42,837 bases of DNA, taken from positions 1,526 to 44,362 of the forward strand of contig NZ_LMUY01000089.1 in assembly GCF_009765685.1 (NCBI RefSeq), written 5' to 3'. The position numbers and the translations under genes were made by a program. Of the stretch, positions 25,776 to 33,206 are shown piece after piece. The notes beneath the pieces are model-generated. The model was not told where the DNA came from and made no database searches. It was given only the letters and a program-made list of their open reading frames with translations. Source of the DNA: Acidisphaera sp. L21. Lineage in GTDB: Bacteria > Pseudomonadota > Alphaproteobacteria > Acetobacterales > Acetobacteraceae. The first letter of the stretch is position 1; every line of letters begins with the position of its first letter.

Positions 25776-27167
25776 ATGACTTTCTCGGCCCTCGACTCCC
25801 TACTGCTCGGCCCGCTTTTCGCGACGGAGGCGATGCGCGCCTGCTTCTCCGAGGAGGCCCAGCTTGGTGCGATGCTAGCGGCCGAGGCCGCCTTAGCTCG
25901 CGCAGAGGCATCCGTTGGCTTGGCGCCGGCAGAGTTGGGGCGCGCCGTGTCTGCTATCCCGCCCGGCGAATTGGACGTTGCAGCGCTGGGGAGGACGACC
26001 GCGTTGGCGGGCGTGCCAACAATCCCATTTGTTAAGGCCGTCCAGGGCCGCCTCTCTCCGGAGATGGAGCGGGCGTTCCACAAAGGTGCCACCACACAGG
26101 ACATCATGGACACAGCCCTGGTGCTGCAGCTTCGCGAATCGCTGGCTCTCATTCGTGGCGACCTGGTAGCAGTCCTGGATGGGCTGAGCTTACTGGCCGA
26201 GACACATCGCACCACGCCATGCGTGGGCCGCACTTATGGCCAGCACGCTGCCCCACTGAGTTTTGGCTATAAGGCTGCTGTATGGTTGGCCGGGGTAGCG
26301 GAGGTCGCGGCGCGCCTGCCGGACGTGAGCAGCCGAGTGCTGGTCGCGTCTTTGGCCGGGCCGGTCGGCACTTTGGCGGCCTTGGGTGCCCAAGGCCCGA
26401 TAGTGGCGGATGCATTTGCGCGCGAATTAGGTCTAGCTACCGCACCAATTGCCTGGCACGTGCGCCGGGCTGCGGTAGTCGAAACAGGATGCTGGTTGGC
26501 GCAGCTCATTGGCGCGCTGGCCAAAATCGCGACTGACATAGTGAACCTCGCCTCTACCGAAGTGGGCGAGATCGAGGAACCCTTCGTGCCAGGCCGAGGC
26601 GGCTCGTCGGCGATGCCACACAAGCGCAATCCTGTGTCATCGACGGTCATCTTAGCCGCCCACGCCGCGGCGCCCGGGAACGTTATGACCCTTCTGACGG
26701 CAATGGCCGCTGGGCACGAACGCCCCGCTGGATTGTGGCATGGGGAATGGCACGCGCTGCCCACCTTGTTCGGTCTCGCCTCCGGCGCGTTACGGGAAGC
26801 CGCGGCCTTGACGCGGGGGCTCAAGGTAAATGCGGCCCGGATGCTGGACAATATCGGCTTAACCCGCGGACTGCTGTTTGCGGATGCCGCGGCAGGCCGG
26901 TTGGGCGGCGCATTGGGCCGGGAGACCGCTCATCATCTGGTGGAGGAAGCCGCGGCTGAGGTCCGCCAAAGCAGCGCAACGCTACAGGCGGTGTTGGCAA
27001 GGGACCCGTTGGTGATAAAGACCGGGATCGACCTATCGGAAACCTTCGATCTGTCTCCTGCTGTGTTCGCTGCTGCGTCATGGGTCGACAGGTCTGTTGC
27101 GAGTGCGCAGACAACCCGCGCAGCCTTGCTGCAGTGTGATAGCGGCCGAGCTAGCACTGCGCGTTGA
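25776..27167 (+). CDS. 3-carboxy-cis,cis-muconate cycloisomerase family lyase (PcaB type)
   Basis: A 463-residue fumarase/aspartase-superfamily lyase. The signature GRGGSSAMPHKRNPVSS carries the catalytic Ser loop. Further conserved blocks are FHKGATTQDIMDTALVLQLR and GRTYGQHAAPLSFGYKAAVW. These are closest to PcaB, which lactonises 3-carboxymuconate in protocatechuate breakdown; adenylosuccinate lyase is the main alternative, but the TTQDIMDTA and GRTYGQHA forms favour PcaB. No other pca gene is adjacent, and the nearest catabolic gene, an intradiol dioxygenase, is dead. The ATG at 25776 is preferred to a TTG at 25749. It is divergent from thiM. Confidence 0.83.
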   Translation: MTFSALDSLLLGPLFATEAMRACFSEEAQLGAMLAAEAALARAEASVGLAPAELGRAVSAIPPGELDVAALGRTTALAGVPTIPFVKAVQGRLSPEMERAFHKGATTQDIMDTALVLQLRESLALIRGDLVAVLDGLSLLAETHRTTPCVGRTYGQHAAPLSFGYKAAVWLAGVAEVAARLPDVSSRVLVASLAGPVGTLAALGAQGPIVADAFARELGLATAPIAWHVRRAAVVETGCWLAQLIGALAKIATDIVNLASTEVGEIEEPFVPGRGGSSAMPHKRNPVSSTVILAAHAAAPGNVMTLLTAMAAGHERPAGLWHGEWHALPTLFGLASGALREAAALTRGLKVNAARMLDNIGLTRGLLFADAAAGRLGGALGRETAHHLVEEAAAEVRQSSATLQAVLARDPLVIKTGIDLSETFDLSPAVFAAASWVDRSVASAQTTRAALLQCDSGRASTAR

Positions 27168-27217
27168 CCTGAAGAGCGGGTCCGCCCACCCTCCGCCCGG
27201 CGCCTGAGGGGGTTTTC

Positions 27218-28189
27218 ATGAAAACGTTTGGTATCCGGCTTCATCGGCACGGCGGTCCTGAAGTGATGGAATGGGAAGAATATGATCTTCCCCCGCTGGC
27301 GCCGGGTCAGGCGCTGCTTCGCCATACCGCGGTCGGGCTGAACTTCATCGATGTCTACCAGCGCACTGGGCTCTACCCCCAAATAATGCCTTTTATCCCC
27401 GGCTCCGAGGCCTCTGGCGTGGTGGAAGCTTTGGGCGAAGGGGTGATTAACCTGGCAATCGGTGATCGTGTTGCCTATGCCGGCGTCGCCGGCGCGTACT
27501 GCGAACATCGGATTATTGCTGCGGACCGACTGGTTAAGCTGCCGGATACGGTCGACGATCATACCGCTGCGGCGATGATGTTGCAGGGCATGACGGTCCA
27601 ATATCTCATCCGCCGTACCTATCGTGTGCAACCCGGCGATACGATACTGATCCATGCCGCGGCCGGCGGGATCGGGCTGATACTATGCCAATGGGCCAAA
27701 TCGTTGGGTGCGACGATCATTGGGACGGTGTCGTCGCGGGAGAAGGCGGATCTGGCGAAATCCTACGGCTGCACCTATCCAGTCGTCGCTGACGAAGCCG
27801 ATTTCGTTGCGCAGGCCAAGGAGCTGACGAATGGTGCAGGGCTTCCCATCGTCTATGACAGCATAGGCAAGGATACATTCTTCAGGTCGCTCGACTGCTT
27901 GAGACCCCTGGGCACATTGGTTCTGTTCGGCCAGTCGTCCGGCGCTGTGCCTCCAATCGATCCAAACATACTGGCACGCGGCTCGTATTTTCTGACGCGA
28001 CCGTCGCTAGGCGCATTCATCGCCAAACGTGCCGATCTGGAGGCCACGGCAGGGGAGTTGCTGTCCGTAGTGGAGTCGGGCGCCGTCAAGATCGTTGTAA
28101 ATCAGACATATCCGCTACGTGACGCTGGCCGGGCCCAATCAGATCTTGAAGCCCGCAAGACCACCGGCTCCACGGTGCTGACAGTGTGA
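27218..28189 (+). CDS. NADPH:quinone oxidoreductase (zeta-crystallin type)
   Basis: A 323-residue zinc-free medium-chain dehydrogenase/reductase. VGLNFIDVYQRTGLYP and PFIPGSEASGVVEALGEGV are the QOR substrate-domain hallmarks. The NADPH-binding motif is HAAAGGIGLILCQWAKSLGA. KSYGCTYPV and GGxxVYDSIGKDTF-like segments follow. No structural-zinc cysteines are present. The start follows a 50-base gap after the PcaB-type gene, with GAGGGGG upstream. The end overlaps a possible GTG start of the next gene in GTGA. A physiological substrate other than quinones is possible. Confidence 0.92.
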   Translation: MKTFGIRLHRHGGPEVMEWEEYDLPPLAPGQALLRHTAVGLNFIDVYQRTGLYPQIMPFIPGSEASGVVEALGEGVINLAIGDRVAYAGVAGAYCEHRIIAADRLVKLPDTVDDHTAAAMMLQGMTVQYLIRRTYRVQPGDTILIHAAAGGIGLILCQWAKSLGATIIGTVSSREKADLAKSYGCTYPVVADEADFVAQAKELTNGAGLPIVYDSIGKDTFFRSLDCLRPLGTLVLFGQSSGAVPPIDPNILARGSYFLTRPSLGAFIAKRADLEATAGELLSVVESGAVKIVVNQTYPLRDAGRAQSDLEARKTTGSTVLTV

Positions 28190-28203
28190 CGGAACCGCCA
28201 TCC

Positions 28204-28539
28204 ATGTCGGAGCCGCGCGTTAAAGCAAAGCTTTGGGTCCAAATGGCACTGCGTCTCGGCTCTGCCGCGGCAAAACCCGGCGTCGTCGTGCGTAGCGGCG
28301 ATCCGGACGCCGGCGGCATTATGATCGTACTTCGGGGCCGAGATGGCTTGGTTGTGCTGTCTCAGGTGCGCGCGGGAGAGGGCGAGTCGGCTTGGATGCG
28401 GGGCACTGGAGCCGTTCCGGTCGAAGAACAGGCCGCAGACGCCTACATTTTTCGACAGGTCCGATTTGACCCAGACCTTTGGGTCGTCGAGTTCGAGGCG
28501 CCGGACTATCTGCCGCCATTTAGTGGGAAGATCATTTGA
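28204..28539 (+). CDS. DUF1491 family protein
   Basis: A protein of about 111 residues recognised as DUF1491, a small family found mainly in alphaproteobacteria. The conserved layout is visible: RVKAKLWVQMALRLGS, then GDPDAGGIMIVLRGRDG, and the C-terminal IFRQVRFDPDLWVVEFE. The start is either ATG 28204 (GGAA 8 bases upstream) or GTG 28186, which would overlap the qor-like stop in GTGA. Function unknown; it is probably cotranscribed with the oxidoreductase gene. Confidence 0.85.
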   Translation: MSEPRVKAKLWVQMALRLGSAAAKPGVVVRSGDPDAGGIMIVLRGRDGLVVLSQVRAGEGESAWMRGTGAVPVEEQAADAYIFRQVRFDPDLWVVEFEAPDYLPPFSGKII

Positions 28540-28562
28540 TCGACAGTTTCTGAGCAGATGAT

Positions 28563-28629
28563 CACTGTTGCTTGATTGCGCCGGTCCATGTGGCGATTCT
28601 GCCACAGTGGGTAGGAATCAGCCACAGTG
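28563..28629 (+). promoter_or_regulatory. GCCACAGTG repeat cluster upstream of the ompA-like gene
   Basis: GCCACAGTG occurs at 28601-28609 and again at 28621-28629, exactly 20 bases (about two helical turns) apart, each preceded by TC and one variable base. A near-copy in inverted orientation, CACTGTTGC, lies at 28563-28571. The three lie 120-190 bases before the start of the first OmpA-like gene and outside any gene. They look like binding sites for a regulator, but the factor is unknown and no clear -35/-10 pair could be fixed. Confidence 0.45.
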
Positions 28630-28748
28630 CTCTCCCGCTCCTGAAAGTTGGTGATATGTTGCACTCACCGAGAGCCGGGGGGACGAGTTCCCGGACCACC
28701 AGGCAGCTGGCTGCGTGTGAGCGCAGATTTGTTATGAGGAGAGAAAGA

Positions 28749-29879
28749 ATGAAGCTCCGCAATGCGCTTCTGGCAGCGACCGTTTTGGCCGCACCAGTTG
28801 CGGTACACGCCCAGCCTGTCGATGGGCTCTACATCGGCGCCGGCGCAGGCGGCAACATCCTGCAGACCGAGGCCGTAAAGCGTGCCAGCAACGGCCCGTC
28901 CAACTTCGGCAAGGGTAGCGACTATCGGTTCGATGCCGGCCCGGTTGTGGTTGGTAGCGTTGGTTATGGCCTAGGCAACGGCCTGCGCTTCGAACTGCAG
29001 GGCGCCTTTTACGACAATAAGATCAGTCGCTTGAAAAACGGTGGTGCTGGCGTTTTCCGGCAGACGTCCGCTGGTGGCGATGAGTATAAGGAAGGCGTGT
29101 TTGCGAACGTTTTGTATGACGTTCCGCTGAATCAGTTTGGCCTCAACTCGCCAGTGTTCCCGTATGTCGGTGCAGGCGTTGGTTATGTTCACAACCAGAT
29201 CAACAACGGCCACATCGCGACGGTGTTCGGGAACGGGGCTCCGGCCCAGTATCTTCGCACCACGGGGCAGAACGACAACCTTGGCGTTCAGGGCATCGTT
29301 GGTTTGTCCTTCCCGGTCTACAGCCTGGTGCCGGGTCTGTCGCTGACGGCAGAATACCGCTTCTTGGCCGAGATTGGTGGCCGCTCCTACAACGAGCAGT
29401 ATTTCGCTCCGCGTATTGCGGTCGGCACTAAGCAGAAGTTCTCCACGGATGACTTCAACCACAGCTTCCTGGTTGGCGTCCGTTATGCCTTCAACACGCC
29501 GACGCCGGCCGTTGTTGCTCCGACCGTTGCGCCGCAGACTCAGACGGTTGCGCGCACCTACCTGGTGTTCTTCGACTGGGATCGTGCGGACTTGACCGAC
29601 CGCGCTCGTCAGATCGTGTCGGAGGCTGCCCAGGCCAGCACGCGGGTGCAATACACCCGGATTGAGGTCCAAGGTAACGCGGATCGGTCCGGCACGCCTG
29701 CCTACAACCAGCGCCTATCGCTCCGTCGCGCTCAGACGGTTGCCGCCGAGCTGGTGCGTGATGGTGTGCCTCGGACCGCCATCGACATCCAGGCCTTCGG
29801 CGACACGCGTCCGCTGGTCCCGACTGCTGCTGGTGTTCGTGAGCCGCAGAACCGTCGCGTTGCGATCATCCTACGCTGA
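28749..29879 (+). CDS. OmpA-family outer-membrane protein (first of a tandem pair)
   Basis: A 376-residue protein. A signal peptide ends VHA-Q (residue 21). An eight-stranded barrel domain runs to about residue 250, starting GLYIGAGAGGNI and containing LTAEYRFLAEIGG and YNHS/FNHSFLVGVRYAF-type strands. A Pro/Ala/Val linker follows, then a peptidoglycan-binding OmpA C-terminal domain from about 265 (TYLVFFDWDRADLTDRARQI; NADRSGTPAYNQRLSLRRAQ; RVAIILR). AGGAGA six bases upstream sets the ATG at 28749. It anchors the outer membrane to the cell wall. The gene is preceded by a repeat cluster and followed by hairpins, so it is probably a single-gene transcript with strong expression. Confidence 0.93.
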   Translation: MKLRNALLAATVLAAPVAVHAQPVDGLYIGAGAGGNILQTEAVKRASNGPSNFGKGSDYRFDAGPVVVGSVGYGLGNGLRFELQGAFYDNKISRLKNGGAGVFRQTSAGGDEYKEGVFANVLYDVPLNQFGLNSPVFPYVGAGVGYVHNQINNGHIATVFGNGAPAQYLRTTGQNDNLGVQGIVGLSFPVYSLVPGLSLTAEYRFLAEIGGRSYNEQYFAPRIAVGTKQKFSTDDFNHSFLVGVRYAFNTPTPAVVAPTVAPQTQTVARTYLVFFDWDRADLTDRARQIVSEAAQASTRVQYTRIEVQGNADRSGTPAYNQRLSLRRAQTVAAELVRDGVPRTAIDIQAFGDTRPLVPTAAGVREPQNRRVAIILR

Positions 29880-29898
29880 TCGTTCAAGGCTAATAGTG

Positions 29899-29922
29899 CG
29901 ATGGGTGGTGACAGCCCCATCG
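29899..29922 (+). repeat. Hairpin downstream of the first ompA-like gene
   Basis: CGATGGG (29899-29905) pairs with CCCATCG (29916-29922) around a ten-base loop. It lies 20 bases after the stop codon and before a second, stronger hairpin. It lacks a T-run and may stabilise the 3-prime end of the message. Confidence 0.45.
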
Positions 29923-29940
29923 TACGGCTTGCTAAAGGGG

Positions 29941-29978
29941 AGCCGGTCCAGTCATCTGGCCGGCTTCTTCGCGTTTTG
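29941..29978 (+). terminator. Rho-independent terminator of the first ompA-like gene
   Basis: AGCCGG plus CCAG (29941-29951, one bulged T) pairs with CTGG plus CCGGCT (29956-29965) around the loop TCAT, followed by TCTTCGCGTTTT. The GC-rich ten-pair stem and T-rich tail fit an intrinsic terminator between the two tandem genes. Confidence 0.7.
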
Positions 29979-30034
29979 GGCACAAGTGTGCCTCCATTCG
30001 CGTCGAAAAGTGCCGAAATCCCGGGAGAGTGGCT

Positions 30035-31144
30035 ATGAGTTGCGTTCGTAAACTGCTGCTGGCGTCGATAATCCTGGGACCGCCAAGCGCCGCGTTCGCA
30101 CAACCAATTCAGGGCCTTTACATAGGCGCTGGAGCTGGTGGTAATCTTCTGCAAGAGGAACGTGTGCAAGCGTCGCCCGGGTTAGGCTTGGCTCCCAAGC
30201 GTTTGGCCACCGATGTCGGCGGTGTCGGCGTCGGCAGCATCGGCTGGGGCTTTGGTAACGGCCTGCGGTTGGAGGTTGAGGGTAATGTTCGCCACAATCG
30301 GGTTCGCCAAATAAGTGGCTTCGCCGCCGGCCCAACCGCTTCGGGCGGCGACCAATACTCCTACGGAGGGATGGTCAACGCTTTATTCGACATGGATATT
30401 GGTCTGAATTGGCTCTACCCCTATTTCGGTCTTGGTGCAGGTGTCGCTGATACCTATCTTGATCGCGTGCACTCGTATGGTGTGCCAAGCGGCGTCCGCG
30501 TGTCTACCAATGGCTGGTCAACCAATTTTGCTTACCAGGGCATCTTTGGTCTGTCCTTTCCGCTGGCTGCTGTGCCTGGCCTATCTCTGACGGCAGAATA
30601 TCGCTTTTACGGCGTGCTGGACGCGCCGGGCTTTCACGCTCAAGACAATGTTGCCGTCCAGGCGCCTGGCGGGATAGCGCACCAGGGTCGAGGCAATTTC
30701 AATGTGAGCAGCGACTATAACCATAGCCTGTTGCTTGGGGTCCGCTATGCATTCGACACCGCGCCGCCGGCCCCCCCGCTAGCCCAGGTGGCTCCCACGC
30801 CGGCTGTGACGCCGGCCCGGACCTATCTCGTCTTCTTTGACTGGGATCGGGCGGATCTGACCGATCGCGCACGCCAGATCGTTGCCGACGCAGCGCAGGC
30901 AAGCACGCGTGTGCAGTCGACTCGTATCGAAGTACAGGGAAATGCCGATCGCTCGGGCACGCCGGCATATAACCAGGGTTTATCGCTGCGCCGGGCGCAG
31001 ACCGTCGCGGCGGAACTGGTTCGCGATGGTGTTCCGCGTTCTGCAATCGTCATCCAGGCGTTTGGCGATACACAGCCCCTGGTGCCGACAGCAGCCGGCG
31101 TCCGCGAGCCGCAGAATCGACGTGTAGCGATTATCCTCCGCTAG
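30035..31144 (+). CDS. OmpA-family outer-membrane protein (second of a tandem pair)
   Basis: A 369-residue paralogue of the preceding protein. A signal peptide ends AFA-Q, the barrel starts GLYIGAGAGGNLLQEE, and the C-terminal OmpA domain is almost residue-for-residue the same as its neighbour (TYLVFFDWDRADLTDRARQI; TPAYNQGLSLRRAQTVAAEL; REPQNRRVAIILR), with changes such as SAIVIQAFGDTQP. The barrel loops differ much more, as expected when surface loops diverge under selection. GGGAGAG (30023-30029) sets the ATG at 30035. A terminator separates it from the first copy, so it needs its own promoter in the 155-base gap. Strong hairpin after the stop. Confidence 0.93.
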   Translation: MSCVRKLLLASIILGPPSAAFAQPIQGLYIGAGAGGNLLQEERVQASPGLGLAPKRLATDVGGVGVGSIGWGFGNGLRLEVEGNVRHNRVRQISGFAAGPTASGGDQYSYGGMVNALFDMDIGLNWLYPYFGLGAGVADTYLDRVHSYGVPSGVRVSTNGWSTNFAYQGIFGLSFPLAAVPGLSLTAEYRFYGVLDAPGFHAQDNVAVQAPGGIAHQGRGNFNVSSDYNHSLLLGVRYAFDTAPPAPPLAQVAPTPAVTPARTYLVFFDWDRADLTDRARQIVADAAQASTRVQSTRIEVQGNADRSGTPAYNQGLSLRRAQTVAAELVRDGVPRSAIVIQAFGDTQPLVPTAAGVREPQNRRVAIILR

Positions 31145-31162
31145 CGGTCGTTGCGTGGCGAA

Positions 31163-31210
31163 AGGGGGAGGTGCGTTATCACGCTCCTCCCCTATTGTAG
31201 CTTTGTTGTT
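31163..31210 (+). terminator. Rho-independent terminator of the second ompA-like gene
   Basis: AGGGGGAGGTGCG (31163-31175) folds on CGCTCCTCCCCT (31182-31193) with one bulged G and one mismatch around a short AT-rich loop. The tail ATTGTAGCTTTGTTGTTT is T-rich. It is the strongest terminator-like structure in the window. Confidence 0.72.
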
Positions 31211-31757
31211 TGGGTTCTTGCCCGGGGCCGCCACAGCCTTATGCCGCCAGCCGCTCTGGCTTGGCCTGTCGCAAGCGATGAGCGTGATCGGCTGAACGAG
31301 TTGTCTGCGGCAGAATTGATAACTGACTGGCTCATGCAGCGTCGCGACCCATTGAAAACGGCGATGTCGGATCGCGGCAGCTTGTTCTTGCGCGAAGCCG
31401 GTCTTTCACGCGAGCTATGACAATCACCGTGCGAGAACTTGAACGTGATCGTCAGGAGCTTTTCAGCCGACCATGCCGAGAGCCCAGCCTATCCACACGT
31501 CGTGCGCGATTTTGCGGCGGTCCGATGCGACCCGCCACTAATCTAGCCACAAGGCGGTTTGAGTAAAAATCTCGCAAGGCTTTTGCACCGAGGCGCGCGT
31601 TGCGGAGCATGTGGCTAAGGTGGAGTGCGATTGCCTGGATTAGCGGGCGAAATTTCGTTGTCTTATCTGTCAGGAAGGTGGGCTGCAGCGATAACTCATT
31701 AAGTTGCGGCCCACGGCTTGCATTGCGTCGGCAACAAGCCTCTAGCATCATAGCAGT
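31211..31757. other. Gap with no recognised gene
   Basis: No gene is supported here. A rightward reading at 31241-31420 (59 residues, containing LNELSAAELITDWLMQRRDP) has no ribosome-binding site and matches nothing I know. Its stop overlaps an ATG at 31417 that opens a 49-residue reading (MTITVRELERDRQELFSR). A leftward 99-residue reading at 31452-31751 has no plausible composition. The stretch could be a decayed gene, as three others in this window are, but I could not identify a parent family. The promoter of the ATP-grasp/alpha-E operon must lie near its right end. Confidence 0.4.
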
Positions 31758-33206
31758 ATGACAAGTCCGTCCGATCCCTTCGCAAGTTACGATTTTGGCG
31801 CTTACTTTTGCGAGCTGACGGCGCGTGACGGCGATGGTGGCGCCATCAATCGCGTCCGAGACCGTGTGTCGAAGATTGGCCTGGATGCGCTCAGAACGCG
31901 CGCAGCCGGAGCAGAAGATGACCTAATCAACCTCGGCATCACCTTCACCGTCTACTCCGAGGCCGAGGCAATTGATCGGATTCTGCCGTTTGATTGCCTA
32001 CCTCGCATCATCACCGCGGCAGAATGGCGGCATATCGAGGCGGGCGTGAAGCAACGGGTACGAGCGCTCAACGCTTTCCTGCATGATATCTACCATGATC
32101 GTCGGATACTGAGGGCGGGCATCATTCCGGCGGCTTTGGTTCTGGGAAATGCGAATTATCGACCGGAGATGGAGAATTTCCCCATCCGGTTCGGGACCTA
32201 CGTGCACATCTGCGGCATCGACATCGTTCGTGACCGACATGGAACGTTCTGTGTGCTTGAGGACAATGCCCGCACTCCATCCGGCGTCTCCTATGTGGTC
32301 GAAAACCGACACCTCATGCGGCGGACCTTTCCCGACCTTATGGCAGGAATGCGACTGCATCCCGTCGACGATTACGGCCGCCGCCTTCGCGCCGCGATGG
32401 GCGATATTGCACCGGAAAAGGTTTTAGACCCTCAGATCGTCCTTCTCTCGCCTGGGATCTACAATTCGGCCTATTTCGAGCATGTCTTTCTTGCACGCGA
32501 AATGGGCGTACCGTTGGTTGAGGGTCCGGATCTGCTAGTCGAGGCGGATCGCGTATTCATGCGGACCACGAGTGGTTTGCGGCCTGTTCACACGATCTAC
32601 CGGCGCATCAGCGACGATTTTCTAGATCCGACCGTGTTCCGCGCCGATAGTCTGTTGGGCGTTCCTGGGTTAATCGGGGCCTGGCGCGCGGGCAATGTCA
32701 CGCTTGCGAATGCTGTCGGCACTGGCGTGGCGGATGACAAGGCGGTCTACGCCTACATGCCCCGCATCATTCGCTTCTACCTGGGGGAGGATGCGATCCT
32801 GCCGAATGTTGAGACGCATATCTGTGGCGAGCCGGAGGGATTGGCATTTACCCTCGCCAATCTCAGCTCCCTTGTAATTAAGCCGGTCGGCGAGTCTGGC
32901 GGATACGGGATTACAATTGGCCCTCGGGCGTCGACGGCGGAGTTGGATGCGGCGCGGGCAGCTCTTCAAGCCGATCCGTCGAATTGGATCAGCCAGCCTT
33001 TGATCGACTTGTCGGTCGCCCCTACTCTTACCGCTGGTGGATTAAGGCCGCGGCATCTTGATCTTCGGCCGTTTGCAATCACCGGCCGCGATACATGGGT
33101 GTTGCCCGGCGGGCTTACTCGAGTTGCCTTGAAGGAAGGCAGTCTGATCGTGAATTCGTCCCAGGGCGGCGGCTCAAAGGACACCTGGGTCTTGGCGGAT
33201 TCATGA
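31758..33206 (+). CDS. Circularly permuted ATP-grasp protein
   Basis: A 482-residue protein of the circularly permuted ATP-grasp type 2 family. Recognisable blocks are NLGITFTVYSEAEAIDRILP (N-terminal), ALNAFLHDIYHDRRILRAGI, HICGIDIVRDRHGTFCVLED followed by NARTPSGVSYVVENR, and the nucleotide-binding VIKPVGESGGYGITIGP. The reaction is unknown; ATP-grasp enzymes usually make an amide or peptide-like bond by carboxylate-amine ligation. It overlaps the alpha-E gene by 4 bases (ATGA), a conserved pairing. The transglutaminase-like and proteasome-type protease genes that often complete this cluster are not adjacent here. Confidence 0.9.
   Translation: MTSPSDPFASYDFGAYFCELTARDGDGGAINRVRDRVSKIGLDALRTRAAGAEDDLINLGITFTVYSEAEAIDRILPFDCLPRIITAAEWRHIEAGVKQRVRALNAFLHDIYHDRRILRAGIIPAALVLGNANYRPEMENFPIRFGTYVHICGIDIVRDRHGTFCVLEDNARTPSGVSYVVENRHLMRRTFPDLMAGMRLHPVDDYGRRLRAAMGDIAPEKVLDPQIVLLSPGIYNSAYFEHVFLAREMGVPLVEGPDLLVEADRVFMRTTSGLRPVHTIYRRISDDFLDPTVFRADSLLGVPGLIGAWRAGNVTLANAVGTGVADDKAVYAYMPRIIRFYLGEDAILPNVETHICGEPEGLAFTLANLSSLVIKPVGESGGYGITIGPRASTAELDAARAALQADPSNWISQPLIDLSVAPTLTAGGLRPRHLDLRPFAITGRDTWVLPGGLTRVALKEGSLIVNSSQGGGSKDTWVLADS

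Noticed and set aside
25250-26233. A 327-codon leftward open reading frame across thiM and the pcaB-type gene
   Set aside because: It overlaps two well-supported genes on both strands, has Arg/Ser/Pro-rich composition and no recognisable family.
31452-31751. Insertion-sequence remnant or small leftward gene
   Set aside because: No terminal inverted repeats, target duplications or transposase motif could be found, and the 99-residue reading has no plausible composition.
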